NCBI GenBank assembly: GCA_028705775.1
Contig: JAQWCW010000006.1
Coordinates: forward strand, 52,060 to 116,059
DNA: 64,000 nt
Direction: 5' to 3'
Origin: Eubacteriales bacterium
GTDB taxonomy: Bacteria > Bacillota > Clostridia > Christensenellales > Aristaeellaceae
In this document: positions 16,562 to 24,530 of the stretch, in pieces
Layout: every line of letters starts with the position of its first letter
Numbering within the stretch: position 1 is the stretch's first letter
Made by a program: the position numbers and the translations under genes
Notes under the pieces: model-generated
Seen by the model: only the letters and a program-made list of their open reading frames with translations
Databases searched by the model: none
What the model was told of the DNA's origin: nothing

Positions 16562-16594
16562 AAAATGCCCGCCCGCGAAATCTCCGCAGGCGGG
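16562..16594 (-). terminator. Terminator after gatB
   Basis: CCCGCC/GGCGGG (16568-16573 with 16589-16594) with inner GCG/CGC pairs, followed on the minus strand by CATTTTG. The T-run is short, so efficiency is uncertain. Confidence 0.5.
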
Positions 16595-16600
16595 TCGAAA

Positions 16601-18028
16601 CTATTGCAGCTTTTCCTTCAGAATTTCGCCCAGCTTTACGGGGTCAGCCTTGCCGCGAAGCTTTTTCATGCACTGACCGACAAAGAAGCCGAACAGCTTT
16701 TCCTCGCCCGCCTTATAGCGGGAAACCGCGCCCGCATTTTCGTTTATAACGCTTTCGGCGGCAGAAAGAAGCATATCGCTGTCCCCTACGAGCGAAAGCG
16801 AATGCTCCGCGATATATTTGCCTACGTCGGCGTCCGTTTCCATAACGACCTTAAACACCTCGCGCGCCGAATTGCGGTTGATTTCGCTTTTCTGCATACG
16901 GGAAAGTATATCGCCGAGCTTTTTATAATCAAGGCTTAGCTCGTCGGCGGGAATCTGCTTTTCGGAAAGATAGCTCAGAAGCTCGCCCATAATCCAGTTT
17001 GAGGTAAGCTTACAGTCCTTGCAGACGGCGCTCGCCCCCTCGAACAATTCCGCAAGCCTTTTCTCCTGAGTTATCAGCCCCGCGTCATATTCGGGAAGCC
17101 CCAGCTCAGAAACATATCTTGCGCGCTTTTCCTTGGGCAGCTCCGGCTGTGATTCCGTGACCTGCTTAATCCACTCGTCGCTGATGACAATCGGCGGGAG
17201 GTCGGGTTCGGGGAAATAGCGGTAGTCCTGCGCGTTTTCCTTCGAGCGCATTGCGAAGGACGAATCCTTGTTATCGTCCCAGCGGCGCGTTTCCTGCTTC
17301 ACCTTTCTGCCGTCCTCGATAAGCTCAATCTGCCGCTTTGCCTCGCCCTCGATTGCGCGCGCGATTGCCTTGAAGGAGTTCATGTTTTTCATTTCCGTGC
17401 GAGTTCCGAGCTTCGTTTCGCCCGCGCGCCTGACGGAAAGGTTGATGTCCGCGCGAAGCGAGCCCTCCTGCATACGGCAGTCGCTGACGCCAAGATACTG
17501 GAGCGTGGATTTAAGGCTAGTGAGGTATGCGATTACCTCCTCCGCCGAGCGCATATCCGGCTCAGAAACGATTTCGATAAGCGGAACTCCGCAGCGGTTG
17601 TAGTCAACAAGCGTTTCGTCAAGCCACGGGTCGTGCGTCAGCTTGCCCGCGTCCTCCTCCATGTGGATTTCATGGATTCCTATCCTTTTATTGCCAAGGG
17701 AAGTTTCGATGTCGATATGCCCGTTTCTGCATATCGGAAGGTAGAGCTGGCTTATCTGATAAGCCTTCGGAAGGTCGGGATAGAAATAGTTTTTTCTGTC
17801 AAACTTCATTTTGCGCGTGATTTCACATTTAAGCGCAAGCCCCGCCTTGAGCGCGTACTCGACAACCCTTTTGTTGATTAGCGGCAGCGTTCCGGGCATA
17901 CCGGTGCAGATTGGGCAGCAATGCGTGTTCGGCTCGCCTCCGAATTTGGTTGTGCAGCCGCAGAAGATTTTCGTTTTCGTGCTTAGCTCAACGTGAACCT
18001 CCAGACCTATAACCGTTTCCCAGCTCAT
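16601..18028 (-). CDS. gatB: Asp/Glu-tRNA amidotransferase subunit B
   Basis: 475 residues. GatB holds the kinase site that activates Asp-tRNA-Asn or Glu-tRNA-Gln before ammonia from GatA is added. Family signatures are ETVIGLEVHVELSTKTKIFC with FGGEPNTHCCPICTGMPGTLP (zinc-site cysteines), DYNRCGVPLIEIVSEPD, GSLRADINLSVR and FRYFPEPDLPP-like YRYFPEPDLPP. The C-terminal tail domain with VGQCMKKLRGKADP is complete. GGAGG precedes the ATG, which overlaps the gatA stop by four bases. Confidence 0.97.
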   Translation of the reverse strand: MSWETVIGLEVHVELSTKTKIFCGCTTKFGGEPNTHCCPICTGMPGTLPLINKRVVEYALKAGLALKCEITRKMKFDRKNYFYPDLPKAYQISQLYLPICRNGHIDIETSLGNKRIGIHEIHMEEDAGKLTHDPWLDETLVDYNRCGVPLIEIVSEPDMRSAEEVIAYLTSLKSTLQYLGVSDCRMQEGSLRADINLSVRRAGETKLGTRTEMKNMNSFKAIARAIEGEAKRQIELIEDGRKVKQETRRWDDNKDSSFAMRSKENAQDYRYFPEPDLPPIVISDEWIKQVTESQPELPKEKRARYVSELGLPEYDAGLITQEKRLAELFEGASAVCKDCKLTSNWIMGELLSYLSEKQIPADELSLDYKKLGDILSRMQKSEINRNSAREVFKVVMETDADVGKYIAEHSLSLVGDSDMLLSAAESVINENAGAVSRYKAGEEKLFGFFVGQCMKKLRGKADPVKLGEILKEKLQ

Positions 18029-19473
18029 AATCCCGCCTCCTTTGCGGCGCGCAGATGAAAGTCCGTAGCTTTTTGATATTCCTCGGCGGCGGTAAGCAGC
18101 GCATTCTCCTCAAACGCCCTTCCTATAAGCTGACAGCCGACGGGCAGCCCGCCACAGAAGCCGCAGGGCATTGTAAGCCCCGGCAAGCCCGCAAGGTTGA
18201 CGGACACGGTGTAGATGTCGGAAAGATACATCTGCATCGGGTCGGCAAGGCTTTCGCCCTTTTCAGGCGGCAAAACCGGCGACGCGGGGCAGAGAATCAT
18301 GTCATAATCCTCCAGCACCTTATAAAACGCCTGCTTGATAATCGAACGAACCTTCAGCGCCTTGAGATAGTACGCGTCATAATAGCCGCTTGAAAGCGCG
18401 AACGCGCCGAGCCTTATGCGGCGCTTGACCTCCGCGCCGAAGCCCTCGCTGCGCGTTTTTTCATACATATCGCTCAAATCCTCATATTTTTCAGCGCGCA
18501 TTCCGTACTTGATTCCGTCGTATCTGGAAAGGTTGCTGCTCGCCTCGGCGCAGGCGATTATGTAATACGCGGGAACGGCGTAGCGGACGCTTGAAAGACT
18601 GCACTCGCTGACCTTTGCGCCCATTTTTTCAAGCTCCTTTGCGGCTGAAAGCACGCATTTTGCAACTCCGTCGTCAAGCCCCTCCCCGAAATACTCCTTA
18701 GGCAGGGCGACGCGCATTTCGCCAATCGGCTTTACCTTCTGCGCGGAGGGTTTCAGCGCGTCAGCGGAGGTCATATCGCGCTTGTCAATGCCCGTCATGA
18801 TGTCAAGCGCCGCCCGCAAGTCGCCCGCGCCGATTGAAAGCGCTCCTATCTGGTCAAGGCTGGAGGCGTAGGCGATAAGCCCGTAGCGCGAAACGGCGCC
18901 GTAGGTCGGCTTGATTCCGGTAACGCCGCAGTACGAAGCGGGCTGGCGAATGCTTCCGCCGGTATCCGAGCCTAAGGCAAGCGGCGCAAACCCAAGCGCT
19001 ACGGAAGCAGCGGAGCCGCCGGAGCTTCCTCCCGCAACGCGGGACGCGTCCCACGGATTCGACACCGCGCCGAAATATCCGGTTTCGCTCGTTGAACCCA
19101 TTGCGAACTCGTCCATGTTCGTTTTGCCGATTATTACAGCGCCCGCATTCCTGAGCTTTTCAATCACGGCGGCGTCATAGGGCGGAACATAATCGGCAAG
19201 CATTTTTGACGCGCAGGTGGTTTTAATTCCCTTGGTGGATATATTATCCTTTACAAGCACGGGCACTCCGTCGATTGGCGACAGAGCCGCTCCGACGTCA
19301 AGGCGTTTCTGCGCCTCGTCCGCCGCAGAAAGCGCGCTTTCCCCGCAGGTGCGCAGAACCGCGTTATATTTCCCGTTACCGGAGCTGATTTTATCCATAA
19401 ACGATTGAGCAAGCTCCCTTGCGCCAATCTGTCTTTCGGCAAGAAGCCGCCCGTATTCAAGCGCCGTTTTCAT
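18025..19473 (-). CDS. gatA: Asp/Glu-tRNA amidotransferase subunit A
   Basis: 482 residues. Amidase-signature enzyme that releases ammonia from glutamine. The catalytic Ser-cisSer-Lys set is in VPVLVKDN (Lys) and GGSSGGSAASVA with GSDTGGSIRQPA. TNMDEFAMGS is the GatA-type subgroup signature. The start at 19473 is preceded by GAGGTGA; the frame upstream is not coding. It follows gatC by ten bases and overlaps gatB by four, giving a compact CAB order. Confidence 0.97.
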   Translation of the reverse strand: MKTALEYGRLLAERQIGARELAQSFMDKISSGNGKYNAVLRTCGESALSAADEAQKRLDVGAALSPIDGVPVLVKDNISTKGIKTTCASKMLADYVPPYDAAVIEKLRNAGAVIIGKTNMDEFAMGSTSETGYFGAVSNPWDASRVAGGSSGGSAASVALGFAPLALGSDTGGSIRQPASYCGVTGIKPTYGAVSRYGLIAYASSLDQIGALSIGAGDLRAALDIMTGIDKRDMTSADALKPSAQKVKPIGEMRVALPKEYFGEGLDDGVAKCVLSAAKELEKMGAKVSECSLSSVRYAVPAYYIIACAEASSNLSRYDGIKYGMRAEKYEDLSDMYEKTRSEGFGAEVKRRIRLGAFALSSGYYDAYYLKALKVRSIIKQAFYKVLEDYDMILCPASPVLPPEKGESLADPMQMYLSDIYTVSVNLAGLPGLTMPCGFCGGLPVGCQLIGRAFEENALLTAAEEYQKATDFHLRAAKEAGL

Positions 19474-19483
19474 ACTTGTCACC

Positions 19484-19771
19484 TCACTCAACCGTTTTCG
19501 GCACAAGATACTGCCCGTCCTTGACGCGTGGAGCTGATTTCAGAATTTCCCGCTTGTCAAACGACGGCATAATCTCATCCTCGCGGAACACGTTTACAGC
19601 CTCCGCAACATGGCTAGACGGCTCAACCCCGCCCGTATCGACCTCGGAAAGCACCTGCGCGTACTCAAGCACGCTCTGCAAATCCTGCCTCGCCTTTTCG
19701 CGCTCGTCGTCAGGAAGGCTCAGCTTAGCCAGCGCGGAAACGTAATCAATCATTTCATCGTCAATTTTCAT
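19484..19771 (-). CDS. gatC: Asp/Glu-tRNA amidotransferase subunit C
   Basis: 95 residues. GatC wraps around GatA and stabilises the GatA-GatB complex. Recognisable are VSALAKLSLPDDE near the N-terminus and the C-terminal SFDKREILKSAPRVKDGQYLVPKTVE, close to the family ending. AAAGGAG precedes the ATG. It lies 19 bases after aspS, so charging and amidation enzymes share one transcript. Confidence 0.95.
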   Translation of the reverse strand: MKIDDEMIDYVSALAKLSLPDDEREKARQDLQSVLEYAQVLSEVDTGGVEPSSHVAEAVNVFREDEIMPSFDKREILKSAPRVKDGQYLVPKTVE

Positions 19772-19790
19772 CGTTCTGCTCCTTTATCGT

Positions 19791-21095
19791 TTATGGTCTG
19801 AGCCTTGAAACGTCGCGCGGGAAAAGCGCGCACATACGGACGTTCTTTTCACCGACAAGTCTCATCAGCAGGCGCTCAAGCCCCAGCCCCAGCCCGCCGT
19901 GCGGCGGCATTCCGTACTTATGTATCATAAGGTAATCCTCAAACTCCTGAGAATCAAGCCCCTTTTTCTCCATCTTCGCGACCTGCATGGAATAATCGTG
20001 TATTCTCTGCCCGCCCGTGGTTATCTCCATTCCGCGCATGAGCAAGTCAAAGCTAAGGGTATAGCGGGAATCCGCAGGGTCGTCCATCGCATAGAAGGGG
20101 CGCTTTTTGGACGGATAATGCGTTACGAAGGCAAGCTCGCAGCCCGTTTCCTCATATACCGCGCGGGAAATCAGCGTTTCCTCCTCCGGCTCCAAATCAA
20201 ACGGGTCGCGTATCTCGCGCGAATACTTCTCCGACACAAGCCGCTTTGCCTCGTCAAAGCGAATCGACGGAATTCCGCCTGAAATATCCGGAAGCTGTAC
20301 CTTGAGCGCGTTAAGCTCCGCCGCATACTCGCTTTCAAGCAGCCGGAAGATATACGCAAGCACCTTTTCCTCCATCGCCATTATATCCTCGAAGGATTCG
20401 ATGAAGCCCATTTCAAAGTCAAGGGAGGTGTATTCGTTCAGATGTCGCGGCGTGTTATGCTTTTCGGCGCGGAAAACGGGGCCGACTTCAAAAACGCGCT
20501 CAAACGCTCCGACCATCATCTGCTTGTAAAGCTGAGGGCTTTGCGCAAGCACCGCCTTTTTGCCGAAATACGGCAGCTTGAACATATTCGCGCCGCCCTC
20601 CGCGCTGCCCATCGACAGCTTGGGAGTGTGGATTTCGGTAAAGCCCTCCTGATAAAGCGCGTCCCGAAAGCCCCTTACAATGCCCTCCTGAAGGCGGAAC
20701 ATAGCCCTTGAGCGCGCGGTTCTTAATGTAATCGGGCGCAAATCCAGCTCCGTTTCGGGCGAAAGCCCCATCTTGTACTTGTGAATCGGAACTGGCATCG
20801 GCTCGCTCGGCGCGCTGACAACCTCAATCCTGCTGACAAGCAGCTCGCGCCCGCCCGGAGCGCGCTCCTCAGCGCGCATATCGCCGTAAACCCTTACAGC
20901 CGCCCCGTCGCAGAAATCCTCAGGAAGCGAAAGCTCCGCCGGAAGCACGCATTGCAGCATGGTTTTCGGAAGCCTTAAAACCAAAAAGCGGGTATCCCCG
21001 AAATCGCGCAGAGTGTGAACCATTCCATGCACAGCCCCGCGGTTTCGCTCGCGCCCCTCCAGAGAGTTTTCCGCTTCGTACACAATCCTTTTCAT
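19791..21095 (-). CDS. aspS: Archaeal-type (probably non-discriminating) aspartyl-tRNA synthetase
   Basis: 434 residues, the short form lacking the large GAD insertion of usual bacterial AspRS (about 590 residues). An N-terminal OB-fold anticodon domain (about 1-105) precedes the class II core: QSPQLYKQMMVG, FEVGPVFRAEKHNTPRHLNEYTSLDFEMGF (motif 2) and GGLGLGLERLLMRLVG (motif 3). Such AspRS2 enzymes often charge both tRNA-Asp and tRNA-Asn; the adjoining GatCAB would then convert Asp-tRNA-Asn to Asn-tRNA. AAGGAG precedes the ATG at 21095. AsnRS, a close relative, is less likely because of the gatCAB context. Confidence 0.88.
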   Translation of the reverse strand: MKRIVYEAENSLEGRERNRGAVHGMVHTLRDFGDTRFLVLRLPKTMLQCVLPAELSLPEDFCDGAAVRVYGDMRAEERAPGGRELLVSRIEVVSAPSEPMPVPIHKYKMGLSPETELDLRPITLRTARSRAMFRLQEGIVRGFRDALYQEGFTEIHTPKLSMGSAEGGANMFKLPYFGKKAVLAQSPQLYKQMMVGAFERVFEVGPVFRAEKHNTPRHLNEYTSLDFEMGFIESFEDIMAMEEKVLAYIFRLLESEYAAELNALKVQLPDISGGIPSIRFDEAKRLVSEKYSREIRDPFDLEPEEETLISRAVYEETGCELAFVTHYPSKKRPFYAMDDPADSRYTLSFDLLMRGMEITTGGQRIHDYSMQVAKMEKKGLDSQEFEDYLMIHKYGMPPHGGLGLGLERLLMRLVGEKNVRMCALFPRDVSRLRP

Positions 21096-21132
21096 GTTTC
21101 CGGCTCCTTTCCCAACATAATTCCCGATATAC

Positions 21133-21167
21133 AAAAATCCCTGTTTCCACATATATGGAAACAGGGA
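21133..21167 (-). terminator. T-box terminator hairpin
   Basis: A perfect 12-base-pair stem (21138-21149 with 21156-21167) around a 6-base loop, followed on the minus strand by ATTTTTG. It is the off-state structure of the T-box and competes with the antiterminator formed by the GGGTGGTACCGCG element. Confidence 0.9.
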
Positions 21168-21405
21168 CGAATCGGCATAAACACAACTCGCGGTACCACC
21201 CCGCTTGACAGACGCCTTTGCCTATCCTCTTTAACCGGCGATAACGCTGCCATACGCGGAAGCGCCTGAGCCGCAAAACGGCGTTCGACGCGTCGGCTCG
21301 GGAGTGTTCCTTCGCCGCCCGTTTTCCGAAGCGCCTTTCAGTCAATGGGCGCTTCTCCCTGTGGGTTCGGTGCGGGTACAAGTCTCCTTCATCGCCATTG
21401 GGTAT
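21133..21405 (-). promoter_or_regulatory. T-box riboswitch controlling aspS-gatCAB
   Basis: The minus-strand leader contains the canonical T-box core GGGTGGTACCGCG (complement of 21189-21202), which pairs with the tRNA acceptor end, followed by a strong terminator. Upstream lies a Stem I with GATGAAGGAG at its 5' side and, on its 3' side, GGCGAAGGAACACTCC. The latter holds GAA then GGAACA, so the specifier could be AAC (Asn, complement of 21306-21308), GAA (Glu, complement of 21307-21309), or both in overlap. Uncharged tRNA would stabilise the antiterminator and switch the operon on. Confidence 0.93.
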
Positions 21406-21411
21406 GCGGGA

Positions 21412-21440
21412 ATTATACTTTTCAAAAGAAGCCTTGTCAA
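21412..21440 (-). promoter_or_regulatory. Consensus promoter of the T-box operon
   Basis: Minus strand TTGACA (21440-21435), 17-base spacer, TATAAT (21417-21412), a perfect sigma-A consensus. Transcription should begin near 21405, at the base of Stem I. Confidence 0.85.
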
Positions 21441-21471
21441 TAAGAGTCAAGGCAAAAACCGAGGAAAAACA

Positions 21472-22500
21472 TTATAGGCGCGGAAGGGAAAACACCTGCT
21501 CGCGCGCCCCGAACGCCTCCGTAAGCACGGACGGCATAAAGCCAAACGAGCGATAGAGCGCCCGCGCCGCGATTCCGCGCTCCTCCCCTTCAAGAAATGT
21601 GCTTACGGTTATATCGCGGCTTCTGTCCATATGCTTTATCGCAAAGCTGAGCATTCCGCTCGCCGCCTTCATCCTGCGGAATTCATCGCGAACGGTAAGA
21701 AAGCAAATCATCGAATTCTTACCCGAATAAAGCAGGCAGCCGATAACAATGCCGCCTTGCAGAGCGACAAGGCACTCGCCGCGCGCAATAAAGCGCTTCG
21801 TGGTTTCCATATGCCGCAGGAGCGCTTCTTCCGTTTCAAGCCCCGGGAATATGGTCGCGGTGCTTTTGACGGCTTCATAGATTTCAGGCAAATCTCCGAA
21901 ATGCGCTGTTCTTACCGAAACGCCGCAAGCGCCGAAATAAAAGCCGTGAAAGCGCTCGCTTCCGTCAAGCTCTGCTTCCATTATTTCGCAGTTGGCAATG
22001 AGCTTTCTGTACTCAAACTGGCGCATAAGGATTCCGTGCGTTATTACGATTATCTTTTTATAAGCATTATCGCCCGAAACATAGGGGCGCAGGGCTTTCA
22101 TTGCGCGGGCATGAACATCGCTGAGGCTTTCCCACGAAAGCTTAGCCGCGTCCGCCTGCTCGCCGAAAAACTCGGCGCATTCGCGGGACGCTTCCGCCGA
22201 TTCCTCGCCGCTTTTGTATTTGAAGGTCGTATCCGGAAGCCACTCGTGCAGCCCCTCCGAAACGGAAAGCGGGATTCCCGTGCGGGCGGAAATAATCGCC
22301 GCCGTCTGCATTGCGCGGGTATAGGGCGAGGAAAGAACAAGGGACGCGCCGGCAAGCCTTTCATCCCGCGCTGCCACCTCCGCCTGAGAAACCCCAAGGG
22401 CGCTCAGCGGCGCAAGGTCGCGCCCGAAGCCGGAATAGCCAAGCGCGCCGACTCCCGAATAATCCGCCTCACCGTGGCGCACGAACAACACCTTTGTCAT
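21472..22500 (-). CDS. Histidine phosphatase fused to GNAT acetyltransferase
   Basis: 342 residues in two parts. Residues 1-190 are a phosphoglycerate-mutase-like histidine phosphatase: VLFVRHGEADY (RHG with the phospho-accepting His), SSPYTRAMQTA and VITHGILMRQF (second catalytic His). Residues about 195-342 are a GNAT domain: VSVRTAHFGDLPEIYEAV start, LVALQGGIVIGCLL, FLTVRDEFRRMKAASGML (acetyl-CoA loop, weakly kept) and ALYRSFGFMPS. One small-molecule substrate may be both dephosphorylated and acetylated, but that is inference. GAGGT precedes the ATG. It stands alone between the T-box promoter and a hairpin. Confidence 0.85.
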   Translation of the reverse strand: MTKVLFVRHGEADYSGVGALGYSGFGRDLAPLSALGVSQAEVAARDERLAGASLVLSSPYTRAMQTAAIISARTGIPLSVSEGLHEWLPDTTFKYKSGEESAEASRECAEFFGEQADAAKLSWESLSDVHARAMKALRPYVSGDNAYKKIIVITHGILMRQFEYRKLIANCEIMEAELDGSERFHGFYFGACGVSVRTAHFGDLPEIYEAVKSTATIFPGLETEEALLRHMETTKRFIARGECLVALQGGIVIGCLLYSGKNSMICFLTVRDEFRRMKAASGMLSFAIKHMDRSRDITVSTFLEGEERGIAARALYRSFGFMPSVLTEAFGAREQVFSLPRL

Positions 22501-22525
22501 ACATTACCTCGATTTGCGTAAAACT

Positions 22526-22565
22526 AATGACCGCCTTCCGTGTTATTGCGGAGGGCGGTCATTTT
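22526..22565. terminator. Bidirectional-looking hairpin after the aldo/keto reductase
   Basis: AATGACCGCC (22526-22535) pairs with GGCGGTCATT (22554-22563). The plus strand continues with TTTTT and the minus strand with TTAGTTTT. It lies just beyond the stop of the minus-strand reductase gene and before the phosphatase-GNAT start, so it most likely ends the reductase transcript. Confidence 0.7.
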
Positions 22566-22573
22566 TGCGCGTT

Positions 22574-23707
22574 TTACTTAGCGGCTTCCGCTGCTTCCTT
22601 CAGCAATTCAATGATATGAAGATGCTGCGGGCACGCCTTTTCGCACTTGCCGCAGACGACGCACTGCGAGGGGTCGTTCTTGCTCGCAGTAAGGTTCTTC
22701 ATGTGATACTGAAGAATGCGCTTTTCATTGAACATAAGAGAATTATCCCACTCCCTGAAAACCTCGGGAATGCGCACTCCGCGCGGGCAGGGCTGGCAAT
22801 AACGGCAGCCGGTACACATGGTCTTGATTCTGGAAAGATATGCTTTCTTGACGTCCTTGATAAGCTTTCTTTCGCTCTCGTCCATCACATTCGGCTGAGC
22901 TTCCTTGAATATACGAAGGTTATCCTTGAGCTGACCCTTTGTGGACATTCCGCTAAGGATGGTCATTACGCCGGGCATATCATAAAGATACCTGAACGCC
23001 CATTCAACGCCGCTGCGCTTGACGGGGAAGGAATCATAAACCTCCTGAACGTTCGGGGGCAGCTTTGCCATCAGTCCGCCGCGAAGCGGCTCCATAATCA
23101 CAACGCCTACGCCCTTTTCACGCGCGCGCTCAATGCCCTTGACGGTCGCCTGAGCCTCGTCGTCAAGAATGTTCATCTGCACCTGCGCAAGCTTCCAATC
23201 GTAATCGTCAAGGATTTCGAGGAAGGTTTCGGCGTCGTCATGGAAGGAGAAGCCGGGATAGCGAACCTTGCCGCTCTTGACAGCCCTGTCCATGAACTCC
23301 TTATAGCCCATCTCGCGCATCTGCTTGAGCCTGTCCTTGCCCATAGCGTGCAGGAGATAAAAATCAACATGGTCAGTCTGGAGCTTTTCAAGCTGCTCGT
23401 TAAGCAGCCTGTCCATATCCTCCGGCGTTTTTACATTCCAGCAGGGCAGCTTCGTGGTAAGGGTTACGCGCTCGCGGTAGCCATCCCGCAGCGCCTTGCC
23501 GACGATTACTTCGCTCTGCCCGTCATGATAAGGGTACGCCGTGTCGATATAGGTTACTCCGTTATCAATCGCATAGCGGATAAGGTCAATCGCGCGCTGC
23601 TCGTGGATTACGCGCTTCTTTCCCTGCTTGACGGTGGGAAGCCTCATGCAGCCAAAGCCGAGGCGTGAAACCGTAAGGTCTGTTCCTGTAAATTTCATGT
23701 TTTCCAT
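22574..23707 (-). CDS. Aldo/keto reductase with C-terminal 4Fe-4S domain
   Basis: 377 residues. The TIM-barrel AKR part shows GFGCMRLPTV, YIDTAYPYHDGQSE (catalytic Asp and Tyr), LTTKLP (Lys) and DFYLLHAMG (the His position). The C-terminal 90 residues carry CTGCRYCQPCPRGV and CVVCGKCEKACPQHL, two ferredoxin-like cysteine sets, as in the iron-sulfur AKRs common in Clostridia. It probably moves electrons between NAD(P)H, ferredoxin and an aldehyde or ketone. Its promoter overlaps a palindrome. GGAGG is six bases from the ATG. Confidence 0.9.
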   Translation of the reverse strand: MENMKFTGTDLTVSRLGFGCMRLPTVKQGKKRVIHEQRAIDLIRYAIDNGVTYIDTAYPYHDGQSEVIVGKALRDGYRERVTLTTKLPCWNVKTPEDMDRLLNEQLEKLQTDHVDFYLLHAMGKDRLKQMREMGYKEFMDRAVKSGKVRYPGFSFHDDAETFLEILDDYDWKLAQVQMNILDDEAQATVKGIERAREKGVGVVIMEPLRGGLMAKLPPNVQEVYDSFPVKRSGVEWAFRYLYDMPGVMTILSGMSTKGQLKDNLRIFKEAQPNVMDESERKLIKDVKKAYLSRIKTMCTGCRYCQPCPRGVRIPEVFREWDNSLMFNEKRILQYHMKNLTASKNDPSQCVVCGKCEKACPQHLHIIELLKEAAEAAK

Positions 23708-23721
23708 TGTGTACCTCCATT

Positions 23722-23774
23722 AATGAACGAAACAAATTCATGTTCATTATAGCAGGGTACATATTCGTATGCAA
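23722..23774 (-). promoter_or_regulatory. Promoter with overlapping operator-like dyad for the aldo/keto reductase
   Basis: Minus strand TTGCAT (23774-23769), 17-base spacer, TATAAT (23751-23746). The inverted repeat AATGAAC (23722-23728) and GTTCATT (23742-23748), 13 bases apart, overlaps the -10 box and start site, the position of a repressor operator. No regulator gene is adjacent. Confidence 0.6.
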
Positions 23775-23786
23775 TATAGAAAACCA

Positions 23787-24488
23787 TCAATATTGAGATT
23801 TTTCTTTATCTTCCTCCGCTTTTTGAATAACGGTGCTACCGCCCCTGTCGCAAAGCATAATCAGCACCTTCGATATGTCCGAAAGCCCTTCCTTTGCAAG
23901 CGCGTTTTTGATAAAGGCTTCGTCCCTTCCCAAACGCTCAAGGGAGGACTTTATAACCTCGCCGTCAAGAATCATCGGGAAAAACGGCGTTTCCTCCGGA
24001 ACGGAAAGCTGAAGCTCGTTAGGCGTTACGGGATGCTCGCCCGCGTTGGGCAGCACGCTTATCTTTCCGGAGGTTTCAAGGATTACGGTATTCAGGCGCG
24101 ATATATCAAAATAGCCCTGCGCGCGAAGCGAGGCGGTCAGCTCCTCCATATCAAGATGCGCGTGCTTGAGCGCCTCCTTTGAGAGCTTTCCGTTTTCCAT
24201 CAGCGTGATTGGATGACCTGTCAGAACTCCGCGTATCCGGCGGTTTTTATCCGTGGCGATTGCGCACGCATAGGTAAACACGCCGTAAACGACCATTGCG
24301 ATTAAGCCCTCAAGAACGTGCTCGCCGCCGTCAAGCGCCATTTCAGCGGCAATTGAGCCAATCGTGACGGAATTGATATAATCAAAAAAAGTTAGGTTGC
24401 TGACCTGCCGGTAGCCGATAAGCCGCGAGAGCAGGAACATTACGAGCAGTGACAACAGCGAGGTAAGCACAACAAATAAATAAGGCAT
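23787..24488 (-). CDS. DUF421 (YetF-like) membrane protein
   Basis: 233 residues. Three N-terminal membrane segments (about 3-22, 33-52, 58-80) are followed by a soluble two-part domain: RVLTGHPITLMENGKLSKEALKHAHLDMEELTASLRAQG and ISRLNTVILETSGKISVLP are typical of DUF421, also called YetF/YdfR/YkjA in Bacillus. Function is unknown; some members influence spore wall or membrane properties. It lies 42 bases after dapB. The ribosome site GAGGAGGG and the ATG are buried in a 13-base-pair hairpin described separately, suggesting translational control or a dap terminator. Confidence 0.88.
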   Translation of the reverse strand: MPYLFVVLTSLLSLLVMFLLSRLIGYRQVSNLTFFDYINSVTIGSIAAEMALDGGEHVLEGLIAMVVYGVFTYACAIATDKNRRIRGVLTGHPITLMENGKLSKEALKHAHLDMEELTASLRAQGYFDISRLNTVILETSGKISVLPNAGEHPVTPNELQLSVPEETPFFPMILDGEVIKSSLERLGRDEAFIKNALAKEGLSDISKVLIMLCDRGGSTVIQKAEEDKEKSQY

Positions 24489-24514
24489 ACCATCCCTCCT
24501 CGGGACAGTATGCC
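24484..24514 (-). promoter_or_regulatory. Hairpin enclosing the ribosome site and start codon of the DUF421 gene
   Basis: Thirteen consecutive pairs, including two G-U pairs, join 24484-24496 to 24502-24514. The five-base loop and adjoining stem hold the GAGGAGGG ribosome site, and the ATG (24488-24486) is in the stem. In the folded state the gene would be poorly translated. The same hairpin could act as a weak terminator for asd-dapA-dapB. Confidence 0.55.
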
Positions 24515-24530
24515 CTGACCATAATACAAA

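Noticed and set aside
22514..23668. 384-codon open frame on the plus strand opposite the aldo/keto reductase
   Set aside because: It has no ribosome site and no recognisable domain and lies entirely under a well-supported gene; high G+C at third positions creates such shadows.
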